A DNA stretch of 64,000 bases from positions 43,480 through 107,479 of the forward strand of contig JAUZRR010000015.1 of NCBI GenBank assembly GCA_030950285.1. Direction: 5' to 3'. The stretch comes from Planctomycetota bacterium. GTDB lineage: Bacteria; Planctomycetota; Phycisphaerae; Phycisphaerales; UBA1924. Made by a program: the position numbers and the translations under genes. Numbering within the stretch: position 1 is the stretch's first letter; each line of letters begins with the position of its first letter. This document shows positions 17,645-25,159 of the stretch, one piece after another. The notes beneath the pieces were generated by a model. It ran no database searches, was not told where the DNA came from, and saw only the letters and a list, made by a program, of their open reading frames with translations.

Positions 17645-18668
17645 GCCCCGCCCCATATACTGCCCCCGCATGGAGGCAACCCCACACAACCCGCCCCACG
17701 ACCCGCCCCACGACCCGCCCCACGCCCCCCCACACGACCCGCCCCGCGTCATCGCCCTGATGAACCAGAAGGGCGGCGTCGGGAAGACGACCACCGCGGT
17801 CAACCTCGCAGCAGCGGCCGCGACGCTCGGCCACCGGACGCTGCTGGTCGATATGGACCCCCAAGCCCACGCGACGCTCCACCTTGGTGTGGATCCCGAC
17901 GCGCTCGACCACTCGGTGTACTCCCTGCTGCTCGATCCCGACGCCGACCCCCGGGAAGCACTGTCCAAGATCGACGATCACCTGTCGCTGCTTCCCTCCG
18001 AGACCGATCTCGCAGCGGCCGAGACCGAGCTGGCCGACGCCCCCCAGCGGCACCGCCGATTGCTCGGCGTCCTCCAGAAACTCGCTCCCGACTTTGATCT
18101 GGTGCTGATCGACTGCCCGCCCTCGCTGGGGCTCCTGACACTCAACGCGCTGGCGGCTGCCCGCGAGGTGTTGATCCCCATGCAGGCGCACTTTCTCGCG
18201 TTGCAAGGCGTGAGCAAGCTGCTGGAAACCGTGCAGCTCATGACCGCGTCGATCAACCCCGATCTCCGAGTCAGCGGCGTCGTGCTCTGCATGCATGACA
18301 CCCAGACCACGCACGCCCAGGAGGTTGTCGCCGATCTCGACGCGTTCTTTGCCCAGCAACACGACGCCGGTGTTCCATGGTCGGACGCGATGGTCTTCCG
18401 CCCGCACATCCGCCGGAATATCAAGCTCGCTGAGAGCCCGAGCTTTGGGCAGAGCGTCTTTGCCTATGCCCCCGACGCGGCGGGCGCCAAGGACTACCGC
18501 AACCTCGCCCGGGCGGTGTTTGCTCCGGCCAACATCGCAACCGACGCCCCCGCCGACGCCCCCGCCGGCACCAACAGCAGCACCGAAACACCGGCACCAG
18601 AAGCCGCGCCCCCGGTCGTCCATGTCCGCGCGACCGAGCCCGGGGCAGCCGAGCGCGCGGGCCCGTGA
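17628..18668 (+). CDS. ParA/Soj-family ATPase with a His/Pro-rich N-terminal repeat
   Basis: The ATPase domain is complete: deviant Walker A NQKGGVGKTTTAVNLA, Walker A' LLVDMDPQAHAT, Walker B LVLIDCPPSLGLLTLNAL, and the later EVLIPMQAHFLALQG and TQTTHAQEVV segments typical of chromosomal ParA/Soj. Before it lies an unusual PPHDPPHDPPHD tail coded by a 12-bp tandem repeat (CACGACCCGCCC). The first ATG overlaps the WecA-like gene by 17 bp; an ATG at 17670 (MEATPHN) is an alternative. No parB follows; instead the gene sits in the EPS operon and shares a GTGA overlap with vanZ. Inference: it may position the export apparatus rather than segregate DNA. Confidence 0.9.
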   Translation: MPSPLEPRPIYCPRMEATPHNPPHDPPHDPPHAPPHDPPRVIALMNQKGGVGKTTTAVNLAAAAATLGHRTLLVDMDPQAHATLHLGVDPDALDHSVYSLLLDPDADPREALSKIDDHLSLLPSETDLAAAETELADAPQRHRRLLGVLQKLAPDFDLVLIDCPPSLGLLTLNALAAAREVLIPMQAHFLALQGVSKLLETVQLMTASINPDLRVSGVVLCMHDTQTTHAQEVVADLDAFFAQQHDAGVPWSDAMVFRPHIRRNIKLAESPSFGQSVFAYAPDAAGAKDYRNLARAVFAPANIATDAPADAPAGTNSSTETPAPEAAPPVVHVRATEPGAAERAGP

Positions 18669-19051
18669 ATAGTCGCAGGCACTGGCGTGTTGTCTTTGCG
18701 TGTTACGCCCTTGCACTCGTGACCGCGACCCACTGGCCGGCGCTAAAGATCGGCTCCCACGGCATCAACCGTCTGGACCTCTTCATCCACGCCGGGGCGT
18801 TCGGGGCGTGGACTGTTCTCCTGATCCTCTGCGGTTTCTTCGGGCGGCGGCTGGGTGTTCGGAACATCGCTTGCTCTGCTCTTGTGGCGGGCGCGTACGC
18901 ACTGGTCGACGAGGTCTCACAGGGCATCCCGATCCTCCGCCGAACGGTGGACCCGCTCGACCTGGCGGCCAACGCGGGCGGGATTGCGATTGCTGGCCTG
19001 GGGATGCTGCTGCTTGCTCGAACACGTGTCCGGACCGCCACCGACCGATAA
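18665..19051 (+). CDS. VanZ-like family small membrane protein
   Basis: The 128-residue protein has about four membrane helices and the VanZ-like pattern: THWP early, DLFIHAGAFGAW (about residues 37-48), then DEVSQGIPILRRTVDPLDLAANAGGIAIA. VanZ proteins are small membrane proteins linked to teicoplanin resistance in enterococci and frequently found in polysaccharide loci, with no settled activity. Translation starts at GTG, which overlaps the ParA stop by four bases. It is the last gene of the EPS operon that began at 4698, with 135 bp before the next gene. Confidence 0.85.
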   Translation: MNSRRHWRVVFACYALALVTATHWPALKIGSHGINRLDLFIHAGAFGAWTVLLILCGFFGRRLGVRNIACSALVAGAYALVDEVSQGIPILRRTVDPLDLAANAGGIAIAGLGMLLLARTRVRTATDR

Positions 19052-19186
19052 CCACCGAGCGATTCCCCTGTTTCCCAAACTATGCGGCACTCTTACCAAA
19101 ACTGTCCTGCGATCGGGCGGCGACTCGGCCGATGTTCTGCCTGATCGCCCGCGCAGCGGGAAGGCCATACACTCCGGAGAGCGGGC

Positions 19187-20998
19187 ATGAGCGACGAGCA
19201 TAGTCAGCATCACGGTTTTCACGGGCCCAAGTGCTGGGCGATCTCCGCGGTCGTCGGTGCTGTGCTCGGCATCGTGCTCAGCTTTGTCGCACCGGCGCAG
19301 TACCAAAGCCCCGACCACACGCCCCAGGCCGCCCACGCGCCCGATGCTGGCGACCCGCACCCCGACACCGATCCCGACTACCAACCCGATCACGAGCTCG
19401 CCGACGACGATCATCCGCTCGAGCAGAGCTTTGCCGACGAGGGTCTTCCCGATCCGGTCACCATCGCCGACGCCTCGGGCGAGTTCCCGCCGATCGTCCG
19501 CGCACAGCCCGAGTCGGCGGCGGGCACGGACGCCGGACACGATGCGCACGCCGACGCAGATCCGGACCATGCCGAACACACCCCCCACGATGGCAGCGGC
19601 ATGCCTCAGGACGCCGACTCCAACGGCGGCGGGCACGAAGACGGCGGGCACGGCGACGGCGCGGGTGAATCCCACGCGCCGACGCCGCAGATTCCTGTCT
19701 GGCTTGTTGCGCCCTTTGCGTTGCTCCTGCTCTCGATCGCGGTGATGCCGTTCATCAATGAAAAGTTCTGGCACGCACACTACCCGGACTTTGCCTTCCT
19801 GCTCGGGGCGATCATGATCGCCTACTACCTCTTTGCCTACGGCTCAACCGATGGCTCTCCCGGCGCTTCTTACGGCCAGCACGTCATGCTCCACACCGGG
19901 CTCGAGTACTACTCGTTCATCGCGCTCATCGGCGGGCTGTTCGTCGCGTCGGGCGGCGTACACGTCGATGTCCGGGGTAAGGGCGGCCCCCTCCTCAACA
20001 CCGCGATCCTGGCGATCGGCGCGGTCCTCGCCAACGTCATGGGCACCACCGGCGCCTCGGTCCTCCTGATCCGCCCCTTCATGCGGATCAACGAGGGCCG
20101 GCTCAAACCCATCCACGTGGTCATGTTCATCTTCATCGTGTCCAACTGCGGCGGCGCGCTCACGCCCATCGGCGACCCGCCGCTCTATCTCGGCTATCTC
20201 AAGGGCGTGCCCTTTGAATGGACGCTCTTGCACCTCTGGCCGATGTGGGCCGCCGCGATCGCCATGCTGCTGGGCATGTTCTTCGTCATCGACACGCTCA
20301 TCAGCCGCAAGCACCCCTTCAAGCCGGCCGAGGGATCCGAGCCCCAGCGCACCAGCGTCCGCGTGACGGGCACCTCCGGCATGATCGCGTTGTGCCTCAT
20401 CATCGCGGGTGTCTTCATCGACCCGGCGCTCAAGGCGTTCGCCGGGATCCAGGGCTATCCGATCGGGGCGACTTTCCAGATCGCGGTCGCGACAGTTGCC
20501 TACTTTGTCGCCAGCCGCGAGATCCACAAAGCCAACGCCTTCAACTTCGAGCCGGTCAAAGAGGTCGGCCTGCTCTTCATCGGCATCTTCGCCACCATGG
20601 CCCCGGCGCTGGGCTTTCTCGCGGCGCACGGCTCGGCGCTCGGGCTCGACTCCCCCACCGCCTACTACTTCGGGACCGGCGGGCTCTCGGCGGTCCTCGA
20701 CAACGCACCGACCTACCTCAACTTCCTCCAGGTCTCGTTCGGTGAACAAACCATCGACGCCCAGTCTGTCCAGACCTATCTTACGGAAGACTCCAACGTC
20801 CACATCCTCGCAGCGATCTCGCTCGGTGCGGTCTTCTTTGGCGCGATGACCTACATCGGGAACGGGCCGAACTTCATGGTCCGGGCGATCGCCGAATCCA
20901 GCGGCTTGCGGATGCCCTCCTTCTTCGGCTACCTCCTCCGCTCCGTCATGCTGCTCCTGCCCGTCCTCGTGGTAATCTGGGCGATCTTCATCCGTTAG
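19187..20998 (+). CDS. NhaD-like sodium:proton antiporter with a His/Asp-rich extracytoplasmic segment
   Basis: This 603-residue protein belongs to the ion transporter superfamily that includes NhaD and citrate transporters. After an N-terminal helix (about residues 18-38) comes a stretch of about 125 residues extraordinarily rich in His, Asp, Pro and Gly. About 12 membrane helices follow from residue 165, with motifs such as GGLFVASGG, NVMGTTGASVLLIRP and SNCGGALTPIGDPPLYLG in the first half, and the pseudo-repeated GLSAVLDNAPTYLNF in the second. NhaD exports Na+ for H+. The acidic His-rich loop is not part of the usual family and could buffer or bind divalent metal; this is inference. GGAGAG precedes the ATG. 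Confidence 0.86.
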   Translation: MSDEHSQHHGFHGPKCWAISAVVGAVLGIVLSFVAPAQYQSPDHTPQAAHAPDAGDPHPDTDPDYQPDHELADDDHPLEQSFADEGLPDPVTIADASGEFPPIVRAQPESAAGTDAGHDAHADADPDHAEHTPHDGSGMPQDADSNGGGHEDGGHGDGAGESHAPTPQIPVWLVAPFALLLLSIAVMPFINEKFWHAHYPDFAFLLGAIMIAYYLFAYGSTDGSPGASYGQHVMLHTGLEYYSFIALIGGLFVASGGVHVDVRGKGGPLLNTAILAIGAVLANVMGTTGASVLLIRPFMRINEGRLKPIHVVMFIFIVSNCGGALTPIGDPPLYLGYLKGVPFEWTLLHLWPMWAAAIAMLLGMFFVIDTLISRKHPFKPAEGSEPQRTSVRVTGTSGMIALCLIIAGVFIDPALKAFAGIQGYPIGATFQIAVATVAYFVASREIHKANAFNFEPVKEVGLLFIGIFATMAPALGFLAAHGSALGLDSPTAYYFGTGGLSAVLDNAPTYLNFLQVSFGEQTIDAQSVQTYLTEDSNVHILAAISLGAVFFGAMTYIGNGPNFMVRAIAESSGLRMPSFFGYLLRSVMLLLPVLVVIWAIFIR

Positions 20999-21078
20999 GT
21001 TTCTAGAACAACCACTGTTTTTTCACAAGGTCACTCTCTCTCCTCGCGCGATCTTTGCGCACTTGGACCACTCTCGAC

Positions 21079-21107
21079 TGGACGAATTGCCTCGGACCTG
21101 CCACAAT
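21079..21107 (+). promoter_or_regulatory. Candidate promoter of the PEP-CTERM gene
   Basis: TGGACG, a 17-base spacer and CACAAT preceded by TG (extended -10, CCTGCCACAATGC) lie about 80 bp before the PEP-CTERM gene. The block CTCTCGACT...ACCTGCCACAATGC recurs almost unchanged before the glutamine synthetase gene at 34089-34126, which argues that it is functional. Confidence 0.45.
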
Positions 21108-21186
21108 GCTGCGTCGGGTGGGAGACCACCCGGAGGAGTATCCAGAGCGTCCTGAGAGAGAACCCCTGAGAGACAGGAGATTGACC

Positions 21187-21969
21187 ATGAAGATTGTTGC
21201 TATCGCTGCCCTTGCTGGTGCAGCATGTTCGGCCAACGCCCAGTTCGGCGCGGCTGTGTCTGAGAACGCGTTCGATGACAGCTTCCTCAGCGAAACCATC
21301 ACCGTCGATCCCGGCTACGACGGCGAGGCGATGCTCAACACATGGGGCCCCGGCGACATGTTCGGCATCACCAGCCGACCCGGCGCCGACGGCACCCCGT
21401 TCGGCCTCCCCTTCGCGATGGCTGACGACTCGCTCTTTGGCTTCCCCGGCGACAACCAGGGCATCATCGACGAGAACGACCTCGGCCGGTTCTTCGGCGT
21501 CGTCGACTCGGTCAATGGTTCCAACCCCGGCGGTGGCGGCACCGCCGAGTGGACCTTTGACATCTCCGGTGCCGGCGCACTGTCGATCAACATCGACTTC
21601 GCCGCGATGGGTGACTTCGAGAGTGGCGACACCCACCTCTTCGAGGTCGATATCGACGGCGGCGGGTTCTCCACGCTCTTCGTCGCGACCATCGATCAGG
21701 ACAGCTCGCAGGACTACACCATGGCCGACGGCGGCGTCTACACCGTGGACGACCCCATGTCGATCAACGGCACCCTCATCAACAACAACTTCCAGACCAT
21801 CGGGGCTGCGGTCGCGGGCTCGGGCTCGGTCCTCACCCTCCGCTACGCCGGCACCGCCGACGGCGGCAGCGAAGCGTTCGCGTTCCGTAACATCGAGGTC
21901 ATTCCGACACCGGGCGCATTCGCCCTGCTCGGCCTCGGCGGCATCGCCGCGATCCGTCGCCGCCGCTAA
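21187..21969 (+). CDS. PEP-CTERM sorting domain protein (exosortase substrate)
   Basis: The true start is MKIVAIAALAGAACSANAQFG, which has AGGAGA six bases upstream and a textbook signal peptide cleaved after SANA; the ORF track extends it needlessly. The mature part (about 215 residues) is acidic, beta-rich and Gly/Asp-rich (ISFDIS-like strands, DGGGFSTLFVATIDQDSSQDYT) with no enzyme motif seen. The C-terminus PTPGAFALLGLGGIAAIRRRR is a PEP-CTERM-type tripartite signal: Pro motif, hydrophobic helix, Arg cluster. It should be recognised by the exosortase encoded 13 kb upstream and become surface or matrix bound. A terminator follows. Confidence 0.88.
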   Translation: MKIVAIAALAGAACSANAQFGAAVSENAFDDSFLSETITVDPGYDGEAMLNTWGPGDMFGITSRPGADGTPFGLPFAMADDSLFGFPGDNQGIIDENDLGRFFGVVDSVNGSNPGGGGTAEWTFDISGAGALSINIDFAAMGDFESGDTHLFEVDIDGGGFSTLFVATIDQDSSQDYTMADGGVYTVDDPMSINGTLINNNFQTIGAAVAGSGSVLTLRYAGTADGGSEAFAFRNIEVIPTPGAFALLGLGGIAAIRRRR

Positions 21970-21996
21970 GCGACGCGAGTCAATCAAGAAAACCAC

Positions 21997-22028
21997 GAAC
22001 GCCCCGTCCGAAAGGTCGGGGCGTTCTT
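21997..22028 (+). terminator. Terminator after the PEP-CTERM gene
   Basis: GAACGCCCCGTCC pairs with GGTCGGGGCGTTC (one T-T mismatch) around a GAAA tetraloop and is followed by TTTC. It stands 27 bp after the stop codon. Confidence 0.8.
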
Positions 22029-22035
22029 TCCTGCC

Positions 22036-22118
22036 GTTGCCCCCTCGCTCGCGCGAGGGGCTCTATTGAAGCGGTGTGGTGCCATGGAGCCCCTCGCGCG
22101 AGCGAGGGGACAGGCAAC
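22036..22118. repeat. REPIN-like element: inverted pair of REP palindromes (copy 1)
   Basis: The left unit GTTGCCCCCTCGCTCGCGCGAGGGGCTC and the right unit GAGCCCCTCGCGCGAGCGAGGGGACAGGCAAC are near-perfect inverted copies separated by 23 bp. Each unit alone folds into an 8-bp hairpin (CCCCTCGC-TCGC-GCGAGGGG). The same units occur at 28775-28888 and 56176-56300. The element overlaps the 3' end of the threonine dehydratase gene, whose last residues CLSPRSREGLHGTTPLQ are encoded by repeat sequence. Confidence 0.85.
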
Positions 22119-23166
22119 CCCCCGCCACAAGCCCCGACACCGCGGGCAAATCCACGTTTCCCCCGCTGAGGACGACACCCACGCGCGAGCCAGCGATCCG
22201 GTTTGCGCTGTCTTGCCCCCGCTTCAGCGCCCCCGCCGCGGCGAGCGCACCGGTCGGCTCGACCACCACCCGCAGCCGTTCCATGCACAGCGCCATCGCC
22301 GCTGCCAGTTCCGCGTCATTTACGGTCATCATCTCGTCCACGTGCGTGCGCACCAGCGGGAACGTAAACCGCCCAAGGTACGGCGTCCGCGCACCATCGG
22401 CGATCGTCGCCGGGTGCTGCACCGTCCGCAACACCCCGTCGTAAAAACTCCGCGTCGCGTCGTCGCCGGCTTCTGGTTCCACCCCCACCACCCGGCACCC
22501 CGGCCACAACGCCTTGCTCACCACCGCACATCCAGACAACAACCCCCCGCCGCCGCAGCACACAAACAGCCAGTCCAGTTCGCCAACCTCTTCGAGCAGT
22601 TCCAACGCGACGGTTCCCTGCCCGGCGATCACGTCGGGGTGGTCGTAGGGCGGCACGATCGCCAGGCCTCGTTCGCCGGCGAGTTGCTGCGCGAGTTCCT
22701 CGCGCACGGTTGTCGCGTGGTCGTAGATGACAACCTCGCTGCCCCGGGGCGCGCGCGCAAGATACGCCCGGGTCGCGTCGAGCTTCACGCGCGGCACGTT
22801 GTCGGGCATCACGATCACCGCGGGGATGTCGAGCAAAGACGCTGCCAACGCGACCGCCTGGGCGTGGTTGCCGCTGGAATAGGCAAGCACACCCGCAGCC
22901 CGCGGCGCATTCCCGGAATCGGCAGCCTCGGCGATCTTCGCCAGCGCGTTGTACGCCCCGCGAAACTTGAACGCCCCGACCCGTTGCAGATTCTCGCATT
23001 TGAAAAACACGCTCGCCCCGGTCGCGTCGTCAAAGCTGCGCGAGGTCATCACCGGCGTCCTTCGCGCGATGCCCTCCAACCGCGCAGCCGCGGCGCGGAC
23101 ATCGGCAACGGTCACCGAGCCCACCAGCGACATATCAGGAGGCATCCCCTCGCGGCCGTTCATCAT
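22063..23166 (-). CDS. Threonine/serine dehydratase family PLP enzyme
   Basis: This fold-type II PLP enzyme (367 residues) would deaminate threonine or serine, or racemise serine. Landmarks are the Schiff-base lysine in GAFKFRGAYNAL (about residue 67), YSSGNHAQAVALAA, the phosphate-binding glycine loop CCGGGGLLSG and the C-terminal VVLSGGNVD. It lacks the ACT-like regulatory domain of IlvA, so it is of catabolic or serine-racemase type. The final 15 or so residues come from a REP element and are unlikely to belong to the fold. The start overlaps the preceding 61-residue gene by one base (TGATG), so it is probably the last gene of the znu transcript. Confidence 0.88.
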   Translation of the reverse strand: MMNGREGMPPDMSLVGSVTVADVRAAAARLEGIARRTPVMTSRSFDDATGASVFFKCENLQRVGAFKFRGAYNALAKIAEAADSGNAPRAAGVLAYSSGNHAQAVALAASLLDIPAVIVMPDNVPRVKLDATRAYLARAPRGSEVVIYDHATTVREELAQQLAGERGLAIVPPYDHPDVIAGQGTVALELLEEVGELDWLFVCCGGGGLLSGCAVVSKALWPGCRVVGVEPEAGDDATRSFYDGVLRTVQHPATIADGARTPYLGRFTFPLVRTHVDEMMTVNDAELAAAMALCMERLRVVVEPTGALAAAGALKRGQDSANRIAGSRVGVVLSGGNVDLPAVSGLVAGGCLSPRSREGLHGTTPLQ

Positions 23167-23351
23167 CAGGTCTCAAGCTCGTCGAACGCGCCCTTCTCGG
23201 CCTGTTCGTCAACATATTTCTGGAACGCGCCCATCTGGTAGCTCACAAAGCAGAACACGTGGTGCAGCGTCACCCATTCCAGATCGGTGGGGTCTTCGTC
23301 CAGGTCTTTGCGCAGCCGATTCAGTTCTGCGAGAAAGGTCTCTGCCCTCAT
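23166..23351 (-). CDS. Small conserved-looking protein of 61 residues at the end of the znu operon
   Basis: The ORF track buries this gene in a longer frame. The independent start is ATG at 23351 with GGGAGAGA eight bases upstream. The product MRAETFLAELNRLRKDLDEDPTDLEWVTLHH...YVDEQAEKGAFDELET is acidic, mostly helical and has one Cys and two adjacent His. I recognise no family. The gene lies 46 bp after znuB and shares one base with the dehydratase start, so both its boundaries are fixed by operon structure. Role unknown. Confidence 0.65.
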   Translation of the reverse strand: MRAETFLAELNRLRKDLDEDPTDLEWVTLHHVFCFVSYQMGAFQKYVDEQAEKGAFDELET

Positions 23352-23397
23352 GGCGTCTCTCCCGTGCGTTGATGTGTGTGGTGTTTTCCGAGCGATG

Positions 23398-24297
23398 CTA
23401 CGCCGTTGCGGCGCGGGCTGCGCGACGAGACCGCACCACCCCGACCACACACGCCCCCGCGTAGAGCACCACCTGCGTGAGCACGATCGCCGGCCCGGGT
23501 TGCCAGTCGAGCTCGAAACTGACGACCAGCCCGATCGCCACACCCGCGAGCCCGGCGGCGGCGCTGATTGCAAAGACCGGCCAGAGGCGCGTGCTGCACC
23601 GAAGGGCTGTCGCGCCGGGCAGCACCAGCAGCGCTGTTGCCAGCACCACGCCCGCCAGGCGCATCGTGACCACGATCGCCAGGGCGAGCAGCACGAGCAG
23701 CAGCGTGCGCGTCGCGCCGACCCGCACCCCGGCAGCCGCTGCGCCGACCGAGTCGAACGCCCAGAAGAGCAGCCGCCTGCGATACCACCAGAGCAGCACA
23801 AACTCGGTCGCAACGACTACCCCCGCCGCGACCGCGTCCCCCCAGCGCACGCCCAGCACCGAGCCGAACAGCACGCTCTCGACGCCGAAGCCGGGGGTCT
23901 CTCCGCGGGCGCGCATCGCTTCGGAGGCGTGCTGAATCATCACAAACCCCAGCGCCATCGCCGAGACCAGGACGATCCCGATCGCGGTGTCGGCGTTGAG
24001 CCCCTTGCGGTCAGAGAGTGCCGCGATCCCGATCGCCGCCGCGACACACGTCAGCGCCACGACGGCGACAACGCCCCAGTCGCCGGCCTGCCCTGCGCCC
24101 AGGCCGAACACCATCGCCAGCCCCACGCCGGCAAACGCGGCGTGGCTTACCCCCTGCCCGATGAAGGACATCCGCCGCAGCACGACCAGCGGGCTCAGCA
24201 CCGCGCACAGCACCGAGACCAGCAGCCCCACCACGACCGCCGGCCAGAAGATCGCGGCCAGTTCGGGCGAGCCGAAGAGGTATTCAACGGTGCGCAT
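23398..24297 (-). CDS. znuB: Zinc/manganese ABC transporter permease (ZnuB-like)
   Basis: The 299 residues start at MRTVEYLF, with GGGAGG five bases upstream; the longer ORF-track version is the end of znuC in another frame. About eight membrane helices are visible, with family features PLVVLRRMSFIGQGVSHAAFAGVGLA (about residues 36-61) and ATALLVLPGATA near residue 225. It forms the channel through which the substrate-binding protein delivers Zn2+ or Mn2+. It overlaps znuC by 14 bp. Zinc rather than manganese is inferred from the His-rich partner proteins and the operator upstream. Confidence 0.9.
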   Translation of the reverse strand: MRTVEYLFGSPELAAIFWPAVVVGLLVSVLCAVLSPLVVLRRMSFIGQGVSHAAFAGVGLAMVFGLGAGQAGDWGVVAVVALTCVAAAIGIAALSDRKGLNADTAIGIVLVSAMALGFVMIQHASEAMRARGETPGFGVESVLFGSVLGVRWGDAVAAGVVVATEFVLLWWYRRRLLFWAFDSVGAAAAGVRVGATRTLLLVLLALAIVVTMRLAGVVLATALLVLPGATALRCSTRLWPVFAISAAAGLAGVAIGLVVSFELDWQPGPAIVLTQVVLYAGACVVGVVRSRRAARAATA

Positions 24298-25159
24298 CGT
24301 CGCCTCCCTCTGCGCCCGTGTCGGTGTGCGCGTGGTGCGCGTGGCTGGGGTCGTCGCACTCGGCTGCGCGGTGTGCATCGACATGCACCGCGCCGAAGAC
24401 GCCCTCGACTTCGTGCCTGAAGACCTCGGCCAAGACGCCCGGCGTGAGCCCGTCGGGCGAGCCGTGGGCGTGCAGCGTCCGGTGCAGGCACGCCACGCGG
24501 TCGCACCCGGCGGCGATCGTCCGCAGGTCGTGGGTCACCACCACGACCGTCACGCCGAGCGACGCTTGAATATCGCCGAGCATCGTTGCGAACTGCTGCT
24601 GCCCTACCGCGTCGATGCCGACCGTCGGCTCGTCGAGCACCAGGAGCCGAGGCCTTGACGCCAGCGCCCGCGCGATCATCGCCCGCTGCAACTGCCCGCC
24701 CGAGACCCGTCCGATCGGACGATCGGCAAACCCCTCGCACCCGGTCACCGAGAGCGCATACCCCACCGCGTCGCGGGCCTCGGCGTCGGGGCGTTGCCAG
24801 GGTTTGAGCCCGAGCCTTGTCGGCATCTCGACCACCTGCTGGACACTCAGCGGGAACGCGAGTTCCGCGGCTGCGCGTTGGGGCACATACCCGATCCACC
24901 CGGCGGCGCGCGCATGGGCGGGCGTCGCGCCGAACACCCGGACCTCGCCGCTGGTCGGCGCGAGCAGCCCCAGCGCGATGCGGACGAGCGTGGTCTTGCC
25001 CGCGCCGTTTGGGCCGAGGATGCCAAGCCGTTCGCCGGGCTCGGCGCGCAGCGAGATATCCTGCAACACCGGCGTGCCACCGCTGCCAAAGGTGAAACTC
25101 ACCCGGTCGAACTCGATCGCGGGCGTCTCGCCGTTGCGTTGGTCGGCGGGGGTGTTCAT
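24284..25159 (-). CDS. znuC: Zinc ABC transporter ATP-binding protein (ZnuC-like) with His-rich C-terminus
   Basis: This 291-residue ATPase has Walker A GPNGAGKTT (about residues 49-57), Q-loop YVPQR, signature VSGGQLQRAMIARAL, Walker B LLVLDEPTVGID and the switch His in VVTHDL. The last 30 residues are an added His/Asp/Cys tail (HVDAHRAAECDDPSHAHHAHTD) that could sense or hold metal in the cytoplasm. The ATG overlaps the znuA stop by four bases. Family knowledge makes it the energy-coupling subunit of the ZnuABC importer. Confidence 0.92.
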   Translation of the reverse strand: MNTPADQRNGETPAIEFDRVSFTFGSGGTPVLQDISLRAEPGERLGILGPNGAGKTTLVRIALGLLAPTSGEVRVFGATPAHARAAGWIGYVPQRAAAELAFPLSVQQVVEMPTRLGLKPWQRPDAEARDAVGYALSVTGCEGFADRPIGRVSGGQLQRAMIARALASRPRLLVLDEPTVGIDAVGQQQFATMLGDIQASLGVTVVVVTHDLRTIAAGCDRVACLHRTLHAHGSPDGLTPGVLAEVFRHEVEGVFGAVHVDAHRAAECDDPSHAHHAHTDTGAEGGDDAHR

